Shown here in pieces: positions 53,960-61,323 of a stretch of DNA of 62,381 nucleotides. The stretch spans positions 1-62,381 of the forward strand of contig JAABSX010000020.1 in assembly GCA_011390205.1 (NCBI GenBank), written 5' to 3'. The translations under genes and the position numbers were made by a program. Below the pieces are notes generated by a model, which ran no database searches, was not told where the DNA came from, and was given only the letters and a program-made list of their open reading frames with translations. Each line of letters opens with the position of its first letter. Position 1 is the first letter of the stretch. This stretch comes from Microscillaceae bacterium. Lineage in GTDB: Bacteria > Bacteroidota > Bacteroidia > Cytophagales > Microscillaceae.

Positions 53960-54586
53960 TTAAAGATTTGCTGTGTTTTGCTGGGTTCTAAAATGCTTGA
54001 TGAGATTCATTCCTTTGCGGATATAATCAGGGTCATGGGTTTTGCTTTGCCCCGAAGCAGGCACAGGCCGCCCCGTATTGTGGATATGAAAGGCATTGGT
54101 AAAATCTCCTCTTCTCAGGTATTTTCCGTAGCTTTTGTCAGCCCATTCTATGGCATGTTTGATGGCAAATTCGCCTTGTAGCTGCTCAAAATCAAGCCCA
54201 AGCGGAATGCAGTGATAGCCCATAATCTGAAGAGGCCCCCAAGAGGTAGCCAATTTTTTCAAGGTTTGATCATCATAAAGCGACATTTGTGGGGTAGTAA
54301 ATGAGCCGTAGCGTTCTGTTTCTCCTTCTTTTACGCTTTTTAGGCGATTATAGACATGGGGCTCATAGCGTGTAGGAGCGGGCAGTTTGGCAGAAGATTC
54401 TAAAATAATCAATGCCTTAAAATACTCTGAGGGCAGCTTTAATTCTGCACAAACCGTCTCTACTTGGCTGCTGTAGTTTTGCTCAAGGCGCTCAAATATA
54501 TCTTGTGTGCCTTTGTTTTTGAATAAAAAAGTATAAGCCAAGTATCCAAGCCCGATGATTGACAATAGTATAAAAATACGCCGCAT
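53960..54586 (-). CDS. Lysozyme/transglycosylase-like protein
   Basis: 208 residues. An N-terminal membrane anchor or signal (RRIFILLSIIGLGYLAYTF) precedes a lysozyme-fold pattern: LIILESSAKLPAPTRYEPHV with the presumed catalytic Glu, then ATSWGPLQIMGYH, where 'SWGPLQI' corresponds to the GxxQ motif of lytic transglycosylases and DUF3380-type muramidases. A GRPVPASGQSKTHDPDYIRKG segment ends the domain. It probably cuts glycan strands of peptidoglycan. The family assignment rests on motif resemblance only. Confidence 0.65.
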   Translation of the reverse strand: MRRIFILLSIIGLGYLAYTFLFKNKGTQDIFERLEQNYSSQVETVCAELKLPSEYFKALIILESSAKLPAPTRYEPHVYNRLKSVKEGETERYGSFTTPQMSLYDDQTLKKLATSWGPLQIMGYHCIPLGLDFEQLQGEFAIKHAIEWADKSYGKYLRRGDFTNAFHIHNTGRPVPASGQSKTHDPDYIRKGMNLIKHFRTQQNTANL

Positions 54587-54881
54587 AAGATTTATCTAAG
54601 TAGATGAATGATTAAATAAATGTGCCAATTTATTGAGTTGCTAATGTGCTAATTATCAGTATATTACAAGTGAGATAGTATAAAATAAATATGTTTGAGT
54701 ACTTACTTTGTGGCAATTTAGTTTTTTTTAGAAAAAAAACAGTAATTTTAAGTGTATTATAAAATTGAAGACCTGAGAAAACGCTTACGAACACTCATTA
54801 GGAGTATCAGCTTTGCACTCACTTCTCAGAATTTTTACAAACATAAAACGCTTCGTTTAGACCCATAAACCAACTTTACCT
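54587..54881. other. Intergenic region upstream of the secreted hypothetical gene
   Basis: 295 bp between divergent genes. A TATGTTTG box occurs near 54690 without a matching -33 element, and a GTTTTTTTT/AAAAAAAAC hairpin near 54720. Otherwise nothing is seen. Confidence 0.3.
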
Positions 54882-55469
54882 ATGAAAACTCTGTCGCTTT
54901 TTCCGTTTATACTTTTGATTTTGACTTTCAATTTATCTTTTGCTCAGAGCAAAGCAGTCAACAGCTATGTAGCACTAAAGAATGAAGTTACGGCATATCA
55001 TCAAAAAAATCTGAATACCGTATTTGAGCAGCAACGCAACAAACTTAATCAATTTTTAGAAAAAGAAGACAAGGCATCTATTTATGCACTTGCAAAGCAG
55101 TTTGAAGCACAGCAATCACAGAAGGCAAAGCTTTTTGCACAAAAACAAGCTGATGCATCTGTATTTATGCAGACTTGGGAAGAGTTACAACAAAAAGAGG
55201 TGCAGATTCTTATCAAGGCGGAGGGCTTTGTAGAAAAATATGATGCCATCATTGAGCAGGTATTAAAGGAGGAAATCCAGACTCAAATCAAAAAATGGCA
55301 AACAGAAATCAACCAAATTTTATCTAAATACAACACACCTTTGCAATATCCGCAGCAGAGGTATTTTGCCAAATATGGGTTTGGGCGATGGAGCAGCCCT
55401 GCTTATTTTTTGCTCTGGAATGCAGAAAAACCTGAGAAACAAGAAGCCGCTGCCGAACCAGGCAATTAA
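54882..55469 (+). CDS. Secreted helical protein of unknown function
   Basis: 195 residues. The signal peptide ends LSFAQ. The mature part is almost wholly helical and Gln/Lys/Glu-rich (about 25-165: NTVFEQQRNKLNQFLEKEDK, FEAQQSQKAKLFAQKQADAS), suggesting a coiled coil like periplasmic Skp-type or adaptor proteins. It ends with an aromatic stretch (RYFAKYGFGRWSSPAYFLLW) and an acidic tail. No family is recognised. Confidence 0.7.
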   Translation: MKTLSLFPFILLILTFNLSFAQSKAVNSYVALKNEVTAYHQKNLNTVFEQQRNKLNQFLEKEDKASIYALAKQFEAQQSQKAKLFAQKQADASVFMQTWEELQQKEVQILIKAEGFVEKYDAIIEQVLKEEIQTQIKKWQTEINQILSKYNTPLQYPQQRYFAKYGFGRWSSPAYFLLWNAEKPEKQEAAAEPGN

Positions 55470-55536
55470 TGGAAGTGAGTAACTGCGTGCAGCAAAGCAC
55501 CCAATCACTCACTGATTTGCGCAACTTACGGAAGTC

Positions 55537-56283
55537 TTAACTTACGTGCTGCCCTCCATTGATGGCATAGTTTGCCCCTGTGATAAAACTGGCTTTTTCG
55601 GATGCCAAGAAAGACACAAGGTAAGCTATCTCCTCAGTGCCTCCTAGGCGGCCTAGAGGGATTTGCTGAATAATCTTCTGGCGGATGTCTTCACGCACAG
55701 CCATAACCATGTCAGTGGCAATGTAACCTGGAGAAATCGTATTGACCGTAACGCCTTTTTGTGCCACTTCCATGGCGAGGGTTTTGGTAAATCCGTGCAT
55801 CCCTGCCTTGGCTGCCGAGTAGTTGGCTTGTCCATATTGTCCTCTTTGTCCATTGACAGAAGAAATATTGATGACACGCCCAAAGCTCTGCTCACGCATA
55901 TCTTCTATCACGTGGCGAGTGCAGTTAAAGACACTGTCTAGGTTGGTGCTAATGACTGCATCCCAGTCTTCTTTGCTCATTTTATGGAAGGGTTTGTCAC
56001 GGGTGATGCCCGCATTATTGACCAAAATATCTATAACACCAATTTTTTCTTTGATTTCGGCAATCATTTTTTGGCAGGATTCAAAGTTACAGACATCTCC
56101 TTCTACCATGTCTATCTCAAAACCCAATACTTTTTGTTCTTCTTTCCATTTTTCTGCTTTTTCGGCATTTCTGTAATTGGCTACTACTCTAAAACCATCT
56201 TCATACAGTTTTTGGCACATGGCAGTTCCTAATCCACCTGTTGCACCAGTTACAAGAGCTACTCTTTTTTGATTTGCATCCAT
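55537..56283 (-). CDS. phaB: Acetoacetyl-CoA reductase
   Basis: 248 residues. SDR motifs TGATGGLGTAM, NNAGITRDKPFHKM, VINISSVNGQRGQYGQANYS (catalytic Ser, Tyr), then AKAG (Lys) and VNTISPGYIATDMVMAV are the distinctive wording of PhaB/PhbB. It reduces acetoacetyl-CoA to (R)-3-hydroxybutyryl-CoA with NADPH for polyhydroxybutyrate. phaA and phaC are not in the window, so a FabG-like role is the alternative. Confidence 0.85.
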   Translation of the reverse strand: MDANQKRVALVTGATGGLGTAMCQKLYEDGFRVVANYRNAEKAEKWKEEQKVLGFEIDMVEGDVCNFESCQKMIAEIKEKIGVIDILVNNAGITRDKPFHKMSKEDWDAVISTNLDSVFNCTRHVIEDMREQSFGRVINISSVNGQRGQYGQANYSAAKAGMHGFTKTLAMEVAQKGVTVNTISPGYIATDMVMAVREDIRQKIIQQIPLGRLGGTEEIAYLVSFLASEKASFITGANYAINGGQHVS

Positions 56284-56379
56284 ATTAGTTTAATTCTATT
56301 TTTTGGGTGTTTTTATAATTCGAATGCAATAAATAAATAAATTTCATAACTATAAATGACTATAGTCATATTTTAGAAT

Positions 56380-57057
56380 TTATTTGCTACTTTTTTTCAA
56401 ATCACCAATCATTTGCTTTGGATTTTGTGCTTTGAAGACTGTATTGCCTGCTACAAGGACATCAGCCCCTGCTTTCATGAGTTCAGAGGCATTGTCTAGG
56501 CTTACACCTCCATCTATCTCTATGAGTGTCTGTGTGCCTTGTGTTTCAATCATTCGCCTTAATTGTCTGACTTTATCAAAAGTACGAGGGATAAATTTCT
56601 GCCCTCCAAAGCCGGGGTTTACAGACATCATACAGACCAAGTCAGCCAGCTCAAGAACTTCTTCTAGCACAGATACAGGCGTGTGTGGGTTAAGTGCGAC
56701 TCCCGCTTGGCAGCCCAAATCTCTGATTTGTTGTAAAGTACGGTGCAAGTGTGGGCAGGCTTCATAATGCACCGAAATCACTGCTGCACCTGCATTTTTG
56801 AATGCTTCAAGGTATTTTTCGGGCTGTACAATCATCAAGTGCACATCCAGTGGCTTTCGGGCATGCTTTGCAATGGCTTCACAGACAGGGATTCCAAAGG
56901 AAATATTGGGTACAAAGACACCATCCATAATGTCTATATGCACCCAATCTGCCTCACTTTCATTGAGCATCTCTACCTCACTTTGCAGGTTTGCAAAATC
57001 ACTTGCCAAAATAGAAGGGGCAATGCGTGCCAGAGTAGGGGTGTCTTTTAAGGTCAT
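56380..57057 (-). CDS. rpe: Ribulose-phosphate 3-epimerase
   Basis: 225 residues. TIM-barrel motifs: IAPSILASDFANL, VHIDIMDGVFVPNISFGI (metal ligands His and Asp), DVHLMIVQP, MSVNPGFGGQKFIP and LIEIDGGV. It interconverts ribulose-5-phosphate and xylulose-5-phosphate in the pentose phosphate pathway. A -7 box TAATTTTG (57114-57121, minus) lies about 57 bp upstream. Confidence 0.96.
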   Translation of the reverse strand: MTLKDTPTLARIAPSILASDFANLQSEVEMLNESEADWVHIDIMDGVFVPNISFGIPVCEAIAKHARKPLDVHLMIVQPEKYLEAFKNAGAAVISVHYEACPHLHRTLQQIRDLGCQAGVALNPHTPVSVLEEVLELADLVCMMSVNPGFGGQKFIPRTFDKVRQLRRMIETQGTQTLIEIDGGVSLDNASELMKAGADVLVAGNTVFKAQNPKQMIGDLKKSSK

Positions 57058-57113
57058 ATTTTCTTGCTTTTAAGGGTATTTAATCTTTTTTTTAGGGTTT
57101 ATTTTCAATTTTG

Positions 57114-57121
57114 CAAAATTA
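57114..57121 (-). promoter_or_regulatory. -7 element TAATTTTG for rpe
   Basis: Perfect TAnnTTTG on the minus strand, about 57 bp before the rpe start. The -33 region is weak. Confidence 0.4.
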
Positions 57122-57159
57122 CTAATTTTCATTTACTTAATTTTAAAGTAGTTTTGTAA

Positions 57160-57399
57160 TTGGAGACTCAAGAAAAGTTTTGTTTTCTAATTTTTTTTAA
57201 AAAATAAACGCTTTCAATAAGCATTTTATACTCCAGATTGGTTTCATGTATCTAGAAAAGCCCAATATACTCAAATCTCAACCCTGTAGAAATTTTCACG
57301 GATATTTCACTCTTACAGATAGAGAGGCAGGGGTTTGGGTTTATTTCTATAAATAGGATATTCCTACGGAGTTTTAGGGGGGATTTTTTAAGTCTCCAA
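57160..57399. mobile_element. 240-bp miniature inverted-repeat element with 8-bp target duplication
   Basis: Occupies most of the gene-free stretch 57058-57505. Terminal inverted repeats TTGGAGACTCAA (57160-57171) and TTAAGTCTCCAA (57388-57399) match at 11 of 12 positions, nine of them perfect at the ends. The sequence TTTTGTAA occurs directly outside both ends (57152-57159 and 57400-57407) as an 8-bp direct repeat. No open frame lies inside; an AGAAAA/TTTTCT hairpin follows the left end. The layout is that of a non-autonomous transposon (MITE). It separates rpe from the promoter of the downstream E2 gene. Confidence 0.7.
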
Positions 57400-57417
57400 T
57401 TTTGTAAGGAATGTTTT

Positions 57418-57448
57418 TTTGAATATCTTAATAATACACTTATTTTTG
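57418..57448 (+). promoter_or_regulatory. Promoter of the E2 gene
   Basis: TTTG (57418-57421), a 19-bp spacer and TATTTTTG (57441-57448): a perfect consensus match, 57 bp before the ATG and 10 bp downstream of the MITE target duplication. Confidence 0.75.
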
Positions 57449-57505
57449 ACCTTCATAATAAATCAGAGCAATAAATTATATCAAACACATAATTCATAAA
57501 ACAAT

Positions 57506-59185
57506 ATGGCAGAGAAAATATTAATGCCCAAACTAAGCGACACCATGGAAGAGGGAGTCATTGCCTCTTGGCAAGTAAAAGTAGGCGACAAAGTAAGCAC
57601 TGGTGATGTGCTCGCTGAGATAGAAACCGACAAAGCCACCATGGAACACGAGGCTTACGAAGAGGGGACAATCCTCTACCTTGTAGAAGAGGGAAGCACC
57701 GTAACGGTAGATGAACTCATTGCGATTATAGGCAAAGAAGGGGAAGACATCAGTGGACTCCTCAGTACTGGTGGAGAAGCCAAAAAAGAAAGCCCTGCCC
57801 CCGATAAAAAAGAAGAAAAAGAGGAAGCTTCCAAAGGCAGCAATGCCAACGGAGCAGAAACCGCTACAGCCACCAAAAAAGAAACCAAAGTAAGCAATGC
57901 AGTCATCGTGCAGATGCCCAAACTAAGCGATACGATGGAAGAAGGCGTCATTGCTGATTGGCATAAAAAAGTGGGTGATACCGTCTCTATGGGGGATGTG
58001 CTTGTAGAGATAGAAACCGACAAAGCCACCATGGAGCATGAGGCTTATGATGAAGGTGTTTTGCTATACATCGCTGCCGAAAAAGGAGATGCCATCCCTG
58101 TCAATGACTTACTCTGCGTTATAGGTGAAAAAGGAGCAGACTATGAGGCTCTTATCCGCCAGTTTAAAAGTGGACAGTCAGATGAGAGTGAAGAAGAAGA
58201 AGAAAGCACCCCAAGCCCAGAAGCTAAGGAAGAAAGCAGCAGCACAACAGATGCCAAAAGCAACGGGAAATCTCAAACTACCGAGAACGGACGCATTAAA
58301 ATTTCTCCTCTTGCACGCAAACTAGCCGAAGACAAAGGTTTTGATATAGACCAAATCTCGGGTTCGGGAGAAGGCGGACGCATCGTAAAAAAAGACATAG
58401 AATCTTTTCAACCTTCTAAGAGTGAGCCAGCCAAAGAAAAAACGGAGTCTAAAGCAAGTGCCACTGCACCAGCCCCTTCTAGTGGCGTGCAAGGCATTGG
58501 TCAAGAGTCTTTTGAAGAGAAAAAGACCTCACAAATGCGTAAGACCATTGCTCGCCGATTGAGTGAGAGTAAATTTACAGCACCTCATTTCTACCTTACC
58601 ATAGAGATAGACATGGAAGAAGCCATGGAAACCCGCAAAAAACTCAATGAAATCTCCCCTGTCAAGATTTCATTCAATGATATGATTGTGAAGGCCGCCG
58701 CCGTAGCACTTCGCCAACACCCTGCCGTCAATGCTTCTTGGCAAGGAGAAACTGTTCGCTATAATCACCATGTGAATGTGGGCATAGCCGTGGCTGTAGA
58801 GGAAGGTTTGCTCGTGCCTGTGATTCGTTTTGCTGATGCTAAATCACTTTCTCAAATATCTTCAGAGACTAAAGAACTTGCTCAAAAAGCCAAAGACAAA
58901 AAACTACAGCCAAGTGAGTGGGAGGGAAGTACTTTTTCTGTCTCTAACTTAGGGATGTTTGGCATAGAAGAATTTACGGCAATCATTAATCCGCCAGATG
59001 CTTGTATTATGGCCATCGGGGCGATTGTATCTAAGCCCATCGTCAAAAACGGTGAAGTCGTGCCTGGCAACCTAATGAAAGTAACGCTCTCCTGCGATCA
59101 CAGAGTAGTAGATGGCGCTACAGGCGCACAGTTCTTGGCTACGTTTAAGTCATTGATGGAGTCGCCTATCCGTATGTTGGTGTAA
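57506..59185 (+). CDS. Dihydrolipoamide acyltransferase (E2), pyruvate dehydrogenase type
   Basis: 559 residues. Two lipoyl domains (about 1-80 and 133-212) carry the lipoylated Lys in ETDKATME (K43 and K173, exactly 130 residues apart). Charged, Ala/Ser/Glu-rich linkers follow, then the E1/E3-binding domain (SPLARKLAEDKGFDIDQISG, about 277-310) and the catalytic domain with the active-site His and Asp of CDHRVVDGATGAQFL. It transfers the acetyl group to CoA in the pyruvate dehydrogenase complex. E1 and E3 genes are not adjacent. 'LSDTMEEGVI' is the usual PDH-type wording. Confidence 0.93.
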   Translation: MAEKILMPKLSDTMEEGVIASWQVKVGDKVSTGDVLAEIETDKATMEHEAYEEGTILYLVEEGSTVTVDELIAIIGKEGEDISGLLSTGGEAKKESPAPDKKEEKEEASKGSNANGAETATATKKETKVSNAVIVQMPKLSDTMEEGVIADWHKKVGDTVSMGDVLVEIETDKATMEHEAYDEGVLLYIAAEKGDAIPVNDLLCVIGEKGADYEALIRQFKSGQSDESEEEEESTPSPEAKEESSSTTDAKSNGKSQTTENGRIKISPLARKLAEDKGFDIDQISGSGEGGRIVKKDIESFQPSKSEPAKEKTESKASATAPAPSSGVQGIGQESFEEKKTSQMRKTIARRLSESKFTAPHFYLTIEIDMEEAMETRKKLNEISPVKISFNDMIVKAAAVALRQHPAVNASWQGETVRYNHHVNVGIAVAVEEGLLVPVIRFADAKSLSQISSETKELAQKAKDKKLQPSEWEGSTFSVSNLGMFGIEEFTAIINPPDACIMAIGAIVSKPIVKNGEVVPGNLMKVTLSCDHRVVDGATGAQFLATFKSLMESPIRMLV

Positions 59186-59230
59186 TGCTGCATTTGTGAG
59201 ATAGAACATAAATATAAATAGGATGCACTG

Positions 59231-59257
59231 CTAGTCGGGGTTTTAAATCCTGACTAG
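59231..59257 (+). other. Hairpin after the E2 gene
   Basis: CTAGTCgGG pairs with CCtGACTAG around TTTTAAAT. Lacks a T run after the stem, so it is a doubtful terminator. Confidence 0.4.
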
Positions 59258-59354
59258 CCAACTTTCAGCCTATCCGAAGGGTTAAAAACTTGTCTGAAAA
59301 GCAATATAAAACTAATTAATTTTTGTTTTTTTGTAGTTCTTTAAGGGTATAAAA

Positions 59355-60233
59355 ATGGAGGCTTTCATTCAAAGGGTTACACTTAAACACCGTATCAATG
59401 CTTTTATGCGGCTGATTCGCTTTAATAATCTTCTGATTATTGGGCTTACGCAGTATATGATTAAAATCTGCCTGATAGACGAGCCCAACAGATTGTGGGC
59501 TAACTTTACGGACATACACCTTTTTATGCTAGTCAGTTCTACCATTTTGATAGCTGCGGCGGGTTACATCATCAATGATTACTATGACATCAAGATAGAC
59601 ACCATCAACAAGCCAGGGCGGATAGTCATTAGCAAATACCTTAGAAGACGTGCAGCACTTGCCATTAATTTTGGGCTGAATCTTTTGGCACTTTCTTTGG
59701 CCTGGATGCTAAGTATTGGGGTGTTTTTAGTTACTTTTATTTCAGGTTTTTTGCTCTGGTGGTATTCTAATCAGCTCAAAAGGCTTCCGCTGGTGGGCAA
59801 TGCAATGATCGCATTATTGACGGCCCTCTCCGTCTTGGTGATGGCTGTGTATTACCCTCAAAATCAAGATTTACTGGTGATTTTTGCGATTTTTGCATTT
59901 TTCATCACCCTTGTGAGGGAGCTGGTTAAAGACATGGAAGATGTGCAAGGAGATGCGCATTTTGGCTGCCAGACTTTGCCAATAGTCTGGGGAATCCGCC
60001 GCACAAAGAATGTGATTTATGTTTTTTTGGGGATTTTTATTGTTATTTTGCTTTCTACTTACCTGAGTTTTCCCCGAAAATTTGCTTTTTACCTGTATCT
60101 TGTTGTTTTGCCTCCCTTGTTACTTTTCTCAGTTCGGTTATTTCGGGCAGATACACGCAAAGAGTTTGCATTTTTGAGCAATCTCTGTAAGTGGATTATG
60201 GTCTTGGGAGTACTAAGTATGGGGCTAGTCTAG
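59355..60233 (+). CDS. UbiA-family prenyltransferase
   Basis: 292 residues, about eight membrane helices. The two Asp-rich motifs are NDYYDIKIDTINKPGR (about 74-89) and KDMEDVQGDAHFGCQTLP, which bind Mg-diphosphate. The wording is closest to geranylgeranylglycerol-phosphate geranylgeranyltransferase-like members that are common in Bacteroidota. The acceptor is unknown; menaquinone or lipid prenylation are possible. Monocistronic. Confidence 0.9.
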   Translation: MEAFIQRVTLKHRINAFMRLIRFNNLLIIGLTQYMIKICLIDEPNRLWANFTDIHLFMLVSSTILIAAAGYIINDYYDIKIDTINKPGRIVISKYLRRRAALAINFGLNLLALSLAWMLSIGVFLVTFISGFLLWWYSNQLKRLPLVGNAMIALLTALSVLVMAVYYPQNQDLLVIFAIFAFFITLVRELVKDMEDVQGDAHFGCQTLPIVWGIRRTKNVIYVFLGIFIVILLSTYLSFPRKFAFYLYLVVLPPLLLFSVRLFRADTRKEFAFLSNLCKWIMVLGVLSMGLV

Positions 60234-60282
60234 GACTCTCCGTGCTGCGTGCTTAGTTTTTGGAGTGAGATATTTTGATAAA

Positions 60283-60314
60283 TTGGCTTTTTAGGTCTAA
60301 AATTACTAATTTCG
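60283..60314 (+). promoter_or_regulatory. Possible promoter of the FKBP gene
   Basis: TTGG (60283-60286), a 20-bp spacer and TAATTTCG (60307-60314), each one base off the consensus. It lies 45 bp before the ATG at 60359. Confidence 0.4.
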
Positions 60315-60358
60315 GACTTTCTTAGAAGCAAGTGTATATTTTACTTAAAATCAACAAA

Positions 60359-61099
60359 ATGTATAAAATTACGAGTATCTTTTTGCTACTTTTAGCAAGT
60401 GCCTGCACATTTTCACAAGCACAAAATAAAAAACAACTTCTCAAAGAAGTAGAGGATCTGAAAGCACAAATTCAGGCTTTAGAAGCTGCCAACAAGGTCA
60501 ATCTTGAAGATCCAGCCGATAAGTTAAGCTATTGTATGGGCATTAGCATAGCCAATAGCATCGTAAAGCAGGTAGATGAAATCAAGACCCCTGCATTTGA
60601 GCAAGGTTTGATAGATGTAAAAGAAGGCAAGGCAGACATAAGCGTCCAAGAGGCAAACGCTTTTATTCAGACTGAGCTCGCTAGGCTAGGGGAGGCGAAA
60701 GCTGAGGCAGTGAAGACTGAGGGAGCGGAGTTTTTAGCAAACAATGCCCAAAAAGACAACATCATCACCTTAGAAAGTGGCTTACAGTATGAAGTATTAG
60801 AGCCAGGCACAGGTGAGGTGCCGAGCAGCACCGACAGGGTTACGGTGCATTACAAGGGATATTTTATGGATGGAGAAGTATTTGATAGCTCGATAGAAAG
60901 AGGTGAGCCAGCCACTTTTGGGGTTACACAAGTAATAGCAGGCTGGACTGAAGCCCTTAAGATGATGCCTGTGGGCTCGATTTGGCGTTTGTTCATTCCT
61001 TACAATCTAGCTTATGGTGCAAATGGCAAGGGAAGTATTCCTGGCTATGCTACACTTCTATTTGAAGTAGAGTTGTTGAAAATAGAAGGAAGAGAGTAA
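60359..61099 (+). CDS. Exported FKBP-type peptidyl-prolyl isomerase
   Basis: 246 residues from ATG 60359; a GTG at 60332 is rejected because the signal peptide then begins too far inside. The signal ends ASACTFSQAQ, either a poor lipobox or a signal peptidase I site. A coiled-coil start (about 25-40) and the FKBP N-terminal dimerisation domain (about 45-120: DKLSYCMGISIANSIVKQV) precede the FKBP domain (about 145-245) with VTVHYKGYFMDGEVFDSS, VIAGWTEALKMMPVGSIWRL and IPYNLAYG. It is an FkpA/Mip-like periplasmic folding catalyst. Confidence 0.93.
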   Translation: MYKITSIFLLLLASACTFSQAQNKKQLLKEVEDLKAQIQALEAANKVNLEDPADKLSYCMGISIANSIVKQVDEIKTPAFEQGLIDVKEGKADISVQEANAFIQTELARLGEAKAEAVKTEGAEFLANNAQKDNIITLESGLQYEVLEPGTGEVPSSTDRVTVHYKGYFMDGEVFDSSIERGEPATFGVTQVIAGWTEALKMMPVGSIWRLFIPYNLAYGANGKGSIPGYATLLFEVELLKIEGRE

Positions 61100-61110
61100 A
61101 TAAATTTTCC

Positions 61111-61270
61111 ATACTACTATACAAAAGACTCACATCTTATCAGACAGGATTTCAGGATGAACAAGATTTGTAATTTGTCTGATTTCTATACAAGTGATTC
61201 CTAAACTGCCACAAAAATCGCACTATGTATCTTATGATTCTATGTGGGTTTTTATTTTGTATAGTAGTAT
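61111..61270. mobile_element. 160-bp miniature element with perfect 16-bp inverted repeats
   Basis: ATACTACTATACAAAA (61111-61126) and TTTTGTATAGTAGTAT (61255-61270) are perfect inverted repeats. TA at each outer end fits the TA target duplication of IS630/Tc1-type elements such as Correia repeats. Inside is a second inverted repeat ATCAGACA/TGTCTGAT flanking a stretch with repeated CAGGAT words. It has no coding capacity. It lies between the FKBP stop codon and its terminator. Confidence 0.6.
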
Positions 61271-61281
61271 ATAAGTTTTTT

Positions 61282-61323
61282 CCCTCTATGCTATGCCCTG
61301 ACAGCATAGAGGGATGTTTTTTT
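61282..61323 (+). terminator. Terminator of the FKBP gene
   Basis: CCCTCTATGCT (61282-61292) pairs perfectly with AGCATAGAGGG (61303-61313), followed by ATG and seven T. Confidence 0.85.

Noticed and set aside
57160-57399. 6S-like or other structured small RNA with a closing stem
   Set aside because: The end pairing and a nearby TAGTTTTG box first suggested an RNA gene. The perfect 8-bp direct repeats just outside the arms fit a transposed element better.
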